DNA of 64,000 bases from DASWNP01 sp036399175 (GTDB lineage: Bacteria > Acidobacteriota > Blastocatellia > Pyrinomonadales > Pyrinomonadaceae). The stretch's first letter is position 1. Each line of letters starts with the position of its first letter. Below the pieces are notes generated by a model, which was not told the origin of the DNA, ran no database searches, and saw nothing but the letters and a program-made list of their open reading frames with translations. Shown in pieces: positions 1 through 10,629 of the stretch. Where the stretch lies: assembly GCA_036399175.1 (NCBI GenBank), contig DASWNP010000025.1, forward strand, positions 62,001 to 126,000, written 5' to 3'. Position numbers and translations under genes: made by a program.

Positions 1-1892
1 ACGATGCTTACGCTTTGAATCCACTGGTCAACGCCTTCGCGCTCGGACTCGTGCGCCGCGACCAGATATTTTTCGGCAAGGCCGAAGGCGTAGGAAACCC
101 CGTGCTCTACGTCGGCGCGAAGACCGGAAGAGACGGCATTCACGGCGCGACGATGGCCTCCGCCGAGTTTGACGAAGAGGCTCTGGAGAAACGTCCGACC
201 GTGCAGGTCGGCGACCCGTTCCTCGAAAAGCTCCTGCTCGAAGCCTGCCTCGAAGCCATGCGAAGCGGCGCGGTCGCGGGTATTCAGGACATGGGCGCTG
301 CCGGTCTCACTTCCTCTTCCTGCGAGATGGCGGCGCGAGCCGGAACAGGCATCGAGATTGATGTCGCGCTCGTCCCTCAACGCGAAGAGGGAATGACGCC
401 CTACGAAATCATGCTCTCCGAATCGCAGGAGCGCATGCTCATCGTCGCGCACCGGGGGCGCGAGCGTCAGGTCGTAGACATCTTCCGCAACTGGGATTTG
501 GACGCCGTCGTCATCGGTCGCGTCACGGACACAGGCCGCGTCGTCGTCCTCGAACGCGCCGAGCGCGTCGCCGACATCCCGAGCACGTTTCTCACCGACG
601 AAGCCCCGCGCTACGAACGACCGATGAAACCCAAAGTCTGGAGTCGGGAGTCTGGAGTCTTCAGTCAAAAGAAAGTCAGGAGTCCGGAGTCTGGAGTCTC
701 CAGTCAAAAGGCGGAAGGGCTAAACGACCTCGACCTTTCGACAACAGCCTCCGAGCTTCAGCGCACAGACTCCAGACTCCAGACTCCAGACTCCAGACTC
801 GATTTCAACGAGTCGCTTCGGCGTCTGCTCGCTGCGCCGAACATCGCGTCGAAGCAGTGGGTCTACACGCAGTACGACCATATGGTGAGGACGAATACGG
901 CGGTGTTGCCGGGCGCAGACGCGGCGGTGGTGCGTATCAAGGAGACGCGTCGGGCGCTGGCGATGTGTCTCGACGGCAACGGTCGTTACTGCGCCGCAAA
1001 CCCGCGCGAAGGCGCGAAGCTCGTCGTCGCCGAAGCGGCGCGAAACGTCGTCTGCGTCGGCGCACGCCCTCTGGCTATCACCAACTGTCTCAACTTCGCT
1101 TCGCCCGAGCGCCCCGAAGTGATGTGGTCGTTCTCCGAAGTCATCGACGGGATGGCCGAAGCCTGCCGCGCCTTTCAGACGCCGGTCATTAGCGGCAACG
1201 TCTCCTTCTATAACGAGACCGAAGGGCGCGGCATTCATCCGACGCCCGTCGTCGGCATGGTCGGCCTCGTCGAAGACGTGCGACGTATCATCCAGCCCGG
1301 CTTCAAACGCGAAGGCGACATCGTTGCCCTCCTGGGCACGACCGGCGACGACCTCTCCATCAGCGAGTATGCATCCATCGTCGAGGGACGCGCCGCCGAA
1401 GAGATGTTCGCGCACGGACGCCTGCCCGCGCTCGACCTCGCGCGCGAGCTGTCCGTGCAGCGCACGACGCTCGCCGCCGCCGAAGAAGGCTTGCTCCGCT
1501 CGGCTCACGACTGCTCCGACGGCGGCCTCGCCGTCGCCCTCGCCGAAAGCTGCTTCTCCACGCTCAACCGCCGAAGCCTCGGCGCTCAAATAGCACTCAC
1601 TTCAAACAGCGACGCCGAAGCCGCGCTCTCACCCGCCGCTCAACTCTTCGCCGAAACGCCCTCGCGCATCATCGTCAGCTTCGACGAAGCCGCGCTTCCG
1701 CGCCTCCAATCAATCGCCGAATCGCACGGCGCACCCTTCCAAGTCCTCGGTCGCGTCGGCGGCAACGCGCTCCGAATCTCCGCCGACGGCGAAACTCTCA
1801 TCGACGCGCGCATCGACGAGCTTGAATCCGAATGGCGCACCTCGCTCGCGCGAAAGCTCAGCGCCGAAGCCATCGCCGCGGCGGCGGAATAA
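1..1892 (+). CDS. purL: Phosphoribosylformylglycinamidine synthase subunit PurL, 5' end outside window
   Basis: Makes FGAM from FGAR, ATP and ammonia in de novo purine synthesis. The frame is already open at base 3, so the N-terminus lies outside the window. The PurL signature YVGAKTGRDGIHGAT is seen near base 110-155, and the second AIRS-type half carries ASPN-like LLAAPNIASKQWVYTQYDHM (about 820-885) and DCSDGGLAVALAE (about 1510-1550). Between the two halves, at about 633-801, a family A inverted repeat is read in frame and adds some 56 Ser/Arg/Gln-rich residues that are not part of the family. The gene otherwise looks intact up to the TAA at 1890. Subunit assignment (small PurL needing PurS and PurQ) is inferred from the absence of a C-terminal amidotransferase domain. 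Confidence 0.95.
   Translation, partial: DAYALNPLVNAFALGLVRRDQIFFGKAEGVGNPVLYVGAKTGRDGIHGATMASAEFDEEALEKRPTVQVGDPFLEKLLLEACLEAMRSGAVAGIQDMGAAGLTSSSCEMAARAGTGIEIDVALVPQREEGMTPYEIMLSESQERMLIVAHRGRERQVVDIFRNWDLDAVVIGRVTDTGRVVVLERAERVADIPSTFLTDEAPRYERPMKPKVWSRESGVFSQKKVRSPESGVSSQKAEGLNDLDLSTTASELQRTDSRLQTPDSRLDFNESLRRLLAAPNIASKQWVYTQYDHMVRTNTAVLPGADAAVVRIKETRRALAMCLDGNGRYCAANPREGAKLVVAEAARNVVCVGARPLAITNCLNFASPERPEVMWSFSEVIDGMAEACRAFQTPVISGNVSFYNETEGRGIHPTPVVGMVGLVEDVRRIIQPGFKREGDIVALLGTTGDDLSISEYASIVEGRAAEEMFAHGRLPALDLARELSVQRTTLAAAEEGLLRSAHDCSDGGLAVALAESCFSTLNRRSLGAQIALTSNSDAEAALSPAAQLFAETPSRIIVSFDEAALPRLQSIAESHGAPFQVLGRVGGNALRISADGETLIDARIDELESEWRTSLARKLSAEAIAAAAE
633..801. repeat. Family A inverted repeat inside purL
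   Basis: Left arm (about 636-710) iterates GTCTGGAGTC-like words, and the right arm (about 764-800) iterates the complement ACTCCAGACTCC. The same words form the intergenic element at 23765-23860. Here the element is translated in frame with no stop codon, between the two catalytic halves of PurL. Confidence 0.9.
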
Positions 1893-1956
1893 CGCTCGAA
1901 GCATTAGAGTAAGTCCGGAAGTTGTGATTTGAAGCTGCCGCTCGGTCGAGAGGCTG

Positions 1957-2727
1957 CTACGGCTGCGCCGCCGAGAGGTGCCCGTAGAAGACGCGCGTGT
2001 CGTATTCAAAGGCGACCGTGCCATGCTGCTGGTGCGCGTCGAAGATGGCCTGTAGTTGTTCGAGCATGGGCTGGTGACGCGGATGGCCGGGCGCGGGCGT
2101 GTAGGAAGTTGAGAGAACTCGTCCGCGAAGGCCGTCGAAGTCGAAGACCTGCCGGTTGTCGAAGCTGCGCAGGTGAAACCTGTGCGCGCCGAAGAAGGAC
2201 GAGACGCTTTCGCGGCTGACCTGCGCGCCGACCTCCGGGTAGTCAGTCCCGTAGGTTTGGAGCAAGTGTTCGTAGGCGACGAGAAAGGGCGTCGAATCGG
2301 TGCGGCGTTCGTTCCAGACGAGGACGACCCAGCCCGCGTCTTTGAGGATGCGCGCAAACTCCCTGCGCGCCTCTTCGCGCCTGAACCAGTGAAACGCCTG
2401 CCCGGCGGTGATGAAATCGACGCTGCGACGGGGAAGCGTCGTCGCTTCGGCGGCGGCGGCGATGCTTCGGAAGCGCGGGTAGGCTCTGAGCAGCCGCTCG
2501 CCCGCTTCGCGCATCTCGGCGTTCGGCTCGACGCCTAAAACCTCGCATCCGCGCCGCAGAAACATCTCCGACAGAATCCCCGTCCCCGACCCTATATCGG
2601 CCACCACAGAGCTTTCCCTCAGCCCGCACTCCTGCTCCAGAAGCTCGACGACGCCCGCCGGATAACCCGGCCTGTATCTGATGTAATGCTCGACTCGATT
2701 CGAGAAACGCCCGGTTGCATCATTCAT
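1957..2727 (-). CDS. Class I SAM-dependent methyltransferase
   Basis: Predicted to transfer a methyl group from S-adenosylmethionine to an unknown small substrate in the cytoplasm. The glycine-rich SAM motif VADIGSGTGILSEMF lies at about residues 37-51, followed by an acidic strand end (GVEPNAEM) and a later FHWFRREEA segment typical of Methyltransf_11/UbiE-like enzymes. I start it at 2727 (MNDATGRFSNRVEHY), because the open frame further upstream up to 2817 only translates a family B repeat. About 256 residues, normal for the family. It converges with purL. The substrate cannot be read from the sequence. Confidence 0.85.
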   Translation of the reverse strand: MNDATGRFSNRVEHYIRYRPGYPAGVVELLEQECGLRESSVVADIGSGTGILSEMFLRRGCEVLGVEPNAEMREAGERLLRAYPRFRSIAAAAEATTLPRRSVDFITAGQAFHWFRREEARREFARILKDAGWVVLVWNERRTDSTPFLVAYEHLLQTYGTDYPEVGAQVSRESVSSFFGAHRFHLRSFDNRQVFDFDGLRGRVLSTSYTPAPGHPRHQPMLEQLQAIFDAHQQHGTVAFEYDTRVFYGHLSAAQP

Positions 2728-2737
2728 AATCGTCACA

Positions 2738-2828
2738 CAGGAAGAATGATGAACGATGAATGATGAATTAAAACCAGAAAGCAGTTTGTCTCTCATTCCG
2801 CATTCATCATTCATCATTCCTCATTTCT
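2738..2828. repeat. Family B inverted repeat
   Basis: Left arm iterates GAATGATGAA/CGATGAATGATG, right arm iterates the complement TTCATCATTC, with an A-rich centre containing AAAGCAGTTTGTCTC. It separates the methyltransferase from the downstream end of the kinase gene. Other copies are at 22136-22231, 27578-27669 and 60513-60598. Confidence 0.9.
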
Positions 2829-2835
2829 TTTTTCT

Positions 2836-4833
<1,998 letters not shown>

Positions 4834-5149
4834 CGGAGACTTCTTTCGCGTCGGAAGCTTGAAGAAGATGCTACGGGACGCGAGGCGTGAGCGTCGGCTG
4901 CTGCTGCCCTTCGGCGTCGAACATTGTACGCAAACAGAAACTATTATGTTGCCGCGAAGATTCGTCCGACTGATGGAAGGCGAGGCTGAGGCTGACCGAG
5001 GGCGAAGCTTGATGGAATTTCGGTCTTCATTTCGGTCTTCGCCGAGGACGTGCGTTTTTCCGATAGCTCGGAGCGAAGCTGTTCATGTATGCTTCGCGCC
5101 GAAGCCTTGCCCCGTCCGAATCGAGCCCTCGCGGAAGAGAGACACGAGG
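4834..5149. other. Divergent intergenic region
   Basis: This 316-bp gap separates the start codons of the divergent kinase and aminotransferase genes and must hold both promoters. I see no clear -35/-10 pair, repeat or RNA gene. The open frame that runs through it to the aminotransferase start has no family features and is treated as non-coding. Confidence 0.5.
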
Positions 5150-6007
5150 ATGCACCCCTACATCATTCACAACGAGCGACTGCTCGCAGCGACGAAGGCG
5201 CGCCTGCCCGGCGTGACGTGGACGACGCTCGACGGGCGCGGCGTCTTCACCGCGCCGGCCGTGTACAACTCTCGCCCCTTCATGTGGCCTGAGCATTGGG
5301 TGCGTCTCGCGGCGCACGCCGACCGTCTCGGCATCGACCGAAGCGGCTTCGACGCCGAGACCGTCGGCGCATCTCTCCGGCGGCTGATTGAAGCGAACAA
5401 GGTCGAGGCGGGGAGGGCGCGCGTGATGCTTCTGGCGCGCGCCGTCGGCGGCGTCTGGAAAGTGAAGCCTTCGAGCCCGGAGACTGCGACCGACCTTCTG
5501 ATGCTGACCGGCGACGCGCGCGCCGTTCCGGAAGGCGGCCTCGCCCTCACCGTCTCGCCCTTTCGCACTAACACGCATTCGCCGCTCGCGGGTCTGAAGA
5601 GCATCAACTACCTGGAACACATCCTTTCGTGGGAAGAAGCCCGGCGGAGAGATTTCGACGAGGCAGTCGTCTTAAACGAGCGCGGCGAGATAGTCTCGAC
5701 GACGACGGCCAATCTCTTCTGGGTCAAAAACGGCACGCTCCACACCCCGGCGCTCTCGACCGGCGCGATTGCCGGCACGACTCGTGCCCGCCTCATCTCG
5801 CTCGCCTCCGAGCTTTCCTTCCCCCTCGTCGAAGGCGTCTACGACCTCTCCGACCTCGGCGACGCCGACGAAATCTTTCTCTCCTCCTCAAGCTTCGGCG
5901 TCGCCATCACCACCACCTTCGACTTCCACCGCTACACCGTCCCCGCCGGCAGCGTCGCCCTGCGCCTGCACGAAGCCTTCCGCCAGTTGACTCTTCAGCC
6001 AGATTAG
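5150..6007 (+). CDS. Class IV PLP-dependent aminotransferase/lyase
   Basis: Fold type IV PLP enzyme of the branched-chain aminotransferase, D-amino-acid aminotransferase and aminodeoxychorismate lyase group. The PLP lysine is in GLKSINYLEHILSWEEA, followed by DEAVVLNERGEIVSTTTANL and the phosphate-binding GAIAGTTRARLI. The position normally occupied by Glu in IlvE (GxVxE) is Ser here, which points away from a classical IlvE and somewhat toward aminodeoxychorismate lyase (PabC), but this is not decisive. I start at ATG 5150, preceded by GAGG, because the longer frame upstream has no conserved sequence. 285 residues, usual length. Confidence 0.85.
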   Translation: MHPYIIHNERLLAATKARLPGVTWTTLDGRGVFTAPAVYNSRPFMWPEHWVRLAAHADRLGIDRSGFDAETVGASLRRLIEANKVEAGRARVMLLARAVGGVWKVKPSSPETATDLLMLTGDARAVPEGGLALTVSPFRTNTHSPLAGLKSINYLEHILSWEEARRRDFDEAVVLNERGEIVSTTTANLFWVKNGTLHTPALSTGAIAGTTRARLISLASELSFPLVEGVYDLSDLGDADEIFLSSSSFGVAITTTFDFHRYTVPAGSVALRLHEAFRQLTLQPD

Positions 6008-6036
6008 GAGCTACCGGTGAGACTCTAATTTTCGCA

Positions 6037-6045
6037 TGATATAAT
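6037..6045 (+). promoter_or_regulatory. Extended -10 promoter of the ATPase/TPR cassette
   Basis: TGATATAAT is a perfect TGnTATAAT extended -10 element, 31 bp before the ATG at 6076. No good -35 hexamer is seen (GTGAGA at the right distance). Confidence 0.6.
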
Positions 6046-6075
6046 CATGCCATCAGTCTGGAGGCTCTGGAATAG

Positions 6076-7482
6076 ATGAGCGATGCTTTGAAAAGCATTT
6101 ACAACGCCTGCGACCCCTACGCGCCAGCCACCGCAGAGTTTTACTGTGATTGCGCCATCGCTCGCGGCGGAAGCGCGCTGGCGCTGGAATTTCAGCGTCA
6201 CCTTGCTCTCGCCAACGATCATATCTACTTCCTTTTCTCGGGACACATCGGCTGCGGTAAGTCTTCTGAGCTTGGACAACTCAAACGCTCCCTAATGCAT
6301 GCAGCGCCTCCTCATGCATGTTACTTTCCAATCCTACTCAACGTCAGCGATTACCTTGACGACTACGACGCCACTCCGACCGATATTCTGCTCGCTATCG
6401 TCACTGAATTGGCCGACACGCTGCGCACGCAAGCAAATATCGAGCTGACAGACACGTATTTCACTAAGCGGCTCAACGAAGTTAAGAGCTACTTTTTGAG
6501 CGATGTCGAGCTTAATGAAGGTGAATTGTCCCTCGGCTTCGCCAAAGCGAAAATCCAGCGACTAAAGAAAGACCCGACGGCGCGTCATCAGGTGCGTGCC
6601 GTGCTTGAGCCGAGAATGTCTACGATGTTGGAGGAGATTAACCTCATCTTCGACGAGGCTCGCCTGGCTATTAAGACGCGGAAAGTCGGTGAGAGTAGCC
6701 GCGCCTGCAACGACATCGTGGTGATTGTGGATAATCTGGAAAAGATTCGGCGAATCTCCGGGCTCGAAGAAGGGCTATCCTCACAGCGCGAGCTTTTTCT
6801 TGAACGCTATACTCAACTGGCGAGCCTGAAGGCGCATTTCATCTACACCGTTCCTCTGCGCCTCGTGCGTTCGCCCGACAGCCCGCAATTAGAACAGCGT
6901 TACGGCCCTCTCTTCGTGTTGCCGATGATTAAGGTTATCGAACGCGGCACGCGCCGACCGTATCAGGCGGGGATAGATTCCATGCTTGGGTTGTTAGGCA
7001 AACGGCTCGGCGGTCTCAAGCTGGACGAGGCTTTTGCGTCTGACGCGCTCGAATTTCTGCTTACCTATAGCGGCGGCCACGTGCGTAATCTAATGACCTT
7101 CGTGCAAAACGCCTGCACTTACGCCGACAACATCCCGATTCCTCTTCTCGCAGCGCAGAAAGCGATACAGCAGACGGTTCGCACCTACAGTACGGCCATA
7201 CCCGAGGAACACTGGGAAAAGCTCGCACGCCTCGACCGCTCGCCCGACCAGAAAATACCCAACGGCGACCCTGATTATCTGGTAATGCTGGAAAACCTGA
7301 GCGTGCTTGAATACGTCAACGGCGGCGGAGATGACCCCTTCGCCGTCGCCGAAACCTGGTACGCCGTCAACCCTATCGTGCGCCAGCTACAGAAATTCAA
7401 AGCTGCTGCACGTAAACTCGAAGACGATGCCCGAAAGCCGCAGCCTGCAACTGACAATTCTCCCGACCAAGCCGCGCCATGA
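6076..7482 (+). CDS. P-loop ATPase of a two-gene ATPase/TPR cassette
   Basis: A 468-residue P-loop NTPase. The Walker A motif is GHIGCGKS (residues 56-63) and a Walker B-like strand is IVVIVDNLEKI (214-224), followed by a region that resembles the sensor and winged-helix parts of STAND/AAA ATPases (SGGHVRNLM, about 335-343). No signal peptide or membrane segment is visible. It overlaps the next gene by ATGA, so the two are probably translationally coupled and act together. The function is unknown. The pairing of a switch-type ATPase with a TPR protein resembles signalling or immune NTPases, but I see no toxic effector domain. Confidence 0.75.
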   Translation: MSDALKSIYNACDPYAPATAEFYCDCAIARGGSALALEFQRHLALANDHIYFLFSGHIGCGKSSELGQLKRSLMHAAPPHACYFPILLNVSDYLDDYDATPTDILLAIVTELADTLRTQANIELTDTYFTKRLNEVKSYFLSDVELNEGELSLGFAKAKIQRLKKDPTARHQVRAVLEPRMSTMLEEINLIFDEARLAIKTRKVGESSRACNDIVVIVDNLEKIRRISGLEEGLSSQRELFLERYTQLASLKAHFIYTVPLRLVRSPDSPQLEQRYGPLFVLPMIKVIERGTRRPYQAGIDSMLGLLGKRLGGLKLDEAFASDALEFLLTYSGGHVRNLMTFVQNACTYADNIPIPLLAAQKAIQQTVRTYSTAIPEEHWEKLARLDRSPDQKIPNGDPDYLVMLENLSVLEYVNGGGDDPFAVAETWYAVNPIVRQLQKFKAAARKLEDDARKPQPATDNSPDQAAP

Positions 7483-8930
7483 GCGACGACACGATTGCCG
7501 CCACCGCCGACCCCTTCAGCTCGACCGCGCTCGACGAGGAGACCGAGCTGCGCGCTCTCCAACAGGCGCTTCAGTTCTCCGAAGGCTTCAAGCTCATCTT
7601 CGTCCGCTGCAACCAGCCCGAACATCGCAAGCGCCTCGTCGAAATCCTGCGCACACGCCTGCCTGAGCAGAACATCTCAGAGGTTCACCTCACCGAGCCC
7701 GTCACACATCTGCTCGACGCCCTGCGAGAACGCCTCCCCTCAAGCGCCCCCGACGCGCTCTTGGTCTCCGGCCTCGAATACTCCCTCCCCGTCGCCGCCG
7801 AAGCTCCCACCACGCCCTTCATCGCCAACCTCAACGCCTCACGCAACTCCTTCCCCGAAGTCATCCCCTACCCCCTCGTCCTCTGGATACCCGAATACGT
7901 CCTCAACGCCATCATCCTCGCCGCCCCCGACTTCTTCTCCATCCGCTCCGGCGTCTACTTCTTCGCCGCTACACCCGGAGAGACTATGGAGGTTGCCGAC
8001 TCCCTAACTTCTGGGGCTGAATTTACGCTCTATGATTTAACGCATGCAGAAAAGCTTGAGCGTATTAGAGCGATTGAGAATTTACTGGCGGATTATGAAG
8101 CGTTGCCCGCCGACCAGCGAGATTTGTATGCCGAGATGAGATTGCATTTGCGGGTTGGTAATCTGCTGGCGATGTTGGCGTCATACGATGCTGCTGAATC
8201 CCATTATCAGCAGATATTAACATTAGCTAATGAGTTAAGTGATCGACCATATAAAGCGGCGGCCTTGATTAGTATCGGCGTTATATATCTTGATAAACGC
8301 CGGTTTCCTGAAGCGGAGGAAGCCTTTCAAAAAAGCATTGAGATGTTTTATGAGAGCAATAACCATGAATATGTAGCCTACGCGCTTGCGAATTTAGGTA
8401 ACTTATACGCAGCCTTGAGGAGATGGGATGATGCTAAGAAGGCTTATGAACAAAGTGTCGAGATTAGACATAAGCTTGGCAAGACGGTGGAAGAGGGATT
8501 ATCTCTTTATCATCTTGCTCTAGTTCTTACAGAACAAGGACAGCTCCCTGAAGCTGAAGAAGTGTATAAGCAGAGCTTTGACATTGCTCGCGAGCACGAT
8601 ATCTATTCCCTTCTGGGAGCAAATCTACATGGTCTTGGCTTTTTGTATAAAAAGCAGGGAAGACGCTCAGAAGCTGATAGAGCATACCAGCAAGCTCTAA
8701 ATATCTTCCGACAACTTGATAATCGTAAAATCGTGCCGAAAATACTTCACAACTTAGCCTTATTACGTATAGATCAAGGGGACATTGAAAGTGCCATTGA
8801 TTTTGTAAAGCAAGCGGTTGAAATTCTGAAGGCAGTGGGAGACAAACAGAATTTAGCAAAGGAACATGCTTTGTTGGAGACATTGGAAAAGGAAGCTAAA
8901 GAGGGACACAAACTAAGCATTAAGCAGTAA
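7479..8930 (+). CDS. TPR protein with degenerate NTPase-like N-terminus
   Basis: A 483-residue protein. Residues 1 to about 190 have no Walker A but contain PYPLVLWIPEYVLNAII followed by APDFFSIRSGVYFF, a signature I associate with N-terminal domains of STAND/TPR proteins in cyanobacteria and Chloroflexota. From about 215 to 470 there are six or seven tetratricopeptide repeats, for example YKAAALISIGVIYLDKRRFP and AYALANLGNLYAALRRWDDA. Base composition changes sharply near 7980-8030: the 5' part is very GC-rich with C-ending codons, and the TPR part uses many A/T-ending codons. This suggests a mosaic gene. It overlaps the ATPase gene by 4 nt. Confidence 0.75.
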   Translation: MSDDTIAATADPFSSTALDEETELRALQQALQFSEGFKLIFVRCNQPEHRKRLVEILRTRLPEQNISEVHLTEPVTHLLDALRERLPSSAPDALLVSGLEYSLPVAAEAPTTPFIANLNASRNSFPEVIPYPLVLWIPEYVLNAIILAAPDFFSIRSGVYFFAATPGETMEVADSLTSGAEFTLYDLTHAEKLERIRAIENLLADYEALPADQRDLYAEMRLHLRVGNLLAMLASYDAAESHYQQILTLANELSDRPYKAAALISIGVIYLDKRRFPEAEEAFQKSIEMFYESNNHEYVAYALANLGNLYAALRRWDDAKKAYEQSVEIRHKLGKTVEEGLSLYHLALVLTEQGQLPEAEEVYKQSFDIAREHDIYSLLGANLHGLGFLYKKQGRRSEADRAYQQALNIFRQLDNRKIVPKILHNLALLRIDQGDIESAIDFVKQAVEILKAVGDKQNLAKEHALLETLEKEAKEGHKLSIKQ

Positions 8931-9109
8931 AATTCATCCCTTAAGTAAGTCGTTTTCTACTCCAATACCGCTTGGTTTTATTTGAGCGGCCTGTTCAATG
9001 TATATTAGGTGGCAGGTTTGGAAGTCTGGCTTTGTCCTCGCGCGTCTCCCGGATGAATCCGCGCGTCGAAATCCGTTAGCGTTCGTCAAGACGTAGTATC
9101 AAAAGGAGA

Positions 9110-9736
9110 GTGCAGGAGGCTGTGACACTAGCCCGAAACCTCACGACATCCTCCGGCGCTCCGGCGCTCGAACAGGCGTTGCTCATCAGGAGCATCGCGG
9201 GCGGCGACCAGCAGGCTCTCTCCGCGCTCTACGACTCGACGAGCCGTCTGCTCTACGGGTTGGTGCTCGGAATCCTGAACGACACGGGCGCGGCTGAAGA
9301 GGTTCTGCTCGACGTTTATACACAGGTCTGGCGTCAGGCGGAGCGTTACCACGAAGCGCGCGGGACGCCGCTCGCATGGCTGACGACCATCGCGCGCAGC
9401 CGCGCTATCGACCGCCTGCGCGCAGGCCGCACAGAGCAGCAGCGCACCGCTCCGCTCGACCTGAGCATTCAGACCGCTAACACGGAAAATCTGGAAGAGG
9501 CTCTGGCCGTGCGCGAGGTACAGGCGCGAGTGCGGCGCGCTCTGGGAACGCTCCCCGCCGAGCAGCGCGAGGTCATCGAGTTGGCCTACTATTCGGGGAT
9601 GAGTCATAGCGAAATCGCGTCGAGGCTCTCGCTGCCTCTGGGCACGGTGAAGACGCGCGTGCGTTCGGCGATGATGAGGCTGCGCGAGGTGCTGGGCGGA
9701 GTCGGCGCGGAGGTGAGAAATGACGGACAGCCATAG
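9110..9736 (+). CDS. ECF RNA polymerase sigma factor (first)
   Basis: Group 4 sigma factor that directs RNA polymerase to stress promoters. Sigma2 lies at about residues 25-95 (YDSTSRLLYGLVLGILND, then LAWLTTIARSRAIDRLR), and sigma4 at about 135-190 with the helix-turn-helix SHSEIASRLSLPLGTVKTRV. The GTG at 9110 sits only 1 nt behind AAGGAG, so GTG 9122 is an alternative start. The stop overlaps the next gene by 17 nt, which pairs this factor with the cupin anti-sigma factor. Confidence 0.92.
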   Translation: MQEAVTLARNLTTSSGAPALEQALLIRSIAGGDQQALSALYDSTSRLLYGLVLGILNDTGAAEEVLLDVYTQVWRQAERYHEARGTPLAWLTTIARSRAIDRLRAGRTEQQRTAPLDLSIQTANTENLEEALAVREVQARVRRALGTLPAEQREVIELAYYSGMSHSEIASRLSLPLGTVKTRVRSAMMRLREVLGGVGAEVRNDGQP

Positions 9737-10412
9737 CGAAGAGATGAGAGAGCTGGCCTCGCTCTACGCGCTCGGCAGCCTCGACATGGCCGAAGCCGGA
9801 GAGTTCGAGCGCCACCTCGACGAGGGCTGCGAGGTGTGCGCCGCAGAGGTGCGCTCTTTCGATTCTGTGCTGGAGCAACTGGCTTGGGCGAGCATCGTCG
9901 CTCGGCCTCCTGTGGAGCTGCGCGAAAAACTTCTGACGCGCATCGCGCTCGAAGCCACGCCCTCGAAGGTCGGAGAAGGAGAGACCGCGCCGCTTCCAGC
10001 CGCGCACACGATGTCGTCGCAGCCGTTTCAGTCGTCGCCGTCTGCTTCCGTATCGCCCGTTCCCGGCATCTTGACGATTCGCGCAAGCGAAGGCGAATGG
10101 CAGGAGACGGAAGATGCGGGCGTCTTCGTCAAGATGCTCTTCAGCGACGAGGCAATCGGCGTATACACAAGACTGGTACGCATGTCGCCCGGCGCGCGCA
10201 TCCCTCGTCACAGGCACACGGGCGTCGAGCAGTGCTTCGTCCTCGAAGGCGATTTGCGCACGATCGACGCGGTCAACGTCTCCGGCGATTTCCTCTGCGC
10301 ACAGCCCGGCACCGTTCACGACGAACTCACCACCGAGCAGGGCGCGCTGCTTCTCATCGTCGCGCCCGAAAGCTACGAAGTCCATCACGACCAGCCGCGA
10401 CATAACCCATAG
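9720..10412 (+). CDS. ChrR-like zinc anti-sigma factor with cupin domain
   Basis: Predicted to hold the upstream sigma factor inactive until a signal arrives. The N-terminal part has the zinc motif HLDEGCEVC (residues 32-40) of ZAS anti-sigma factors. After a Ser/Pro linker, the C-terminal half is a cupin with metal ligands in PRHRHTGVEQCFVLEG and a later PGTVHDEL. This is the architecture of ChrR, which in Rhodobacter controls RpoE during singlet-oxygen stress. That the signal is the same here is inference. No membrane segment is seen, so it is a cytoplasmic regulator. Confidence 0.88.
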   Translation: MTDSHSEEMRELASLYALGSLDMAEAGEFERHLDEGCEVCAAEVRSFDSVLEQLAWASIVARPPVELREKLLTRIALEATPSKVGEGETAPLPAAHTMSSQPFQSSPSASVSPVPGILTIRASEGEWQETEDAGVFVKMLFSDEAIGVYTRLVRMSPGARIPRHRHTGVEQCFVLEGDLRTIDAVNVSGDFLCAQPGTVHDELTTEQGALLLIVAPESYEVHHDQPRHNP

Positions 10413-10552
10413 ACCGAAAATTTCTTCCGTCCCGTCAATCGGGATTTTTCCTCGCTTTGGAAATTTCTCTTTGAAAGAAGCATGGGGAAGGAGCAGCCTG
10501 CGCGCGTCTGAGCGCGGCGGCTTGTGGCCTCTCAGGGGCGCGGCTCTCTTCG

Positions 10553-10561
10553 TGCTATAAT
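10553..10561 (+). promoter_or_regulatory. Extended -10 promoter of fbaB
   Basis: TGCTATAAT matches the extended -10 consensus and lies 69 bp before the aldolase ATG. No convincing -35 hexamer is seen. Confidence 0.55.
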
Positions 10562-10629
10562 TCGTGCCCTGATTCGCCACGTTTATCTGACGCCGACACC
10601 TATTTATGACAGGAGGATGAAGGAGAATT

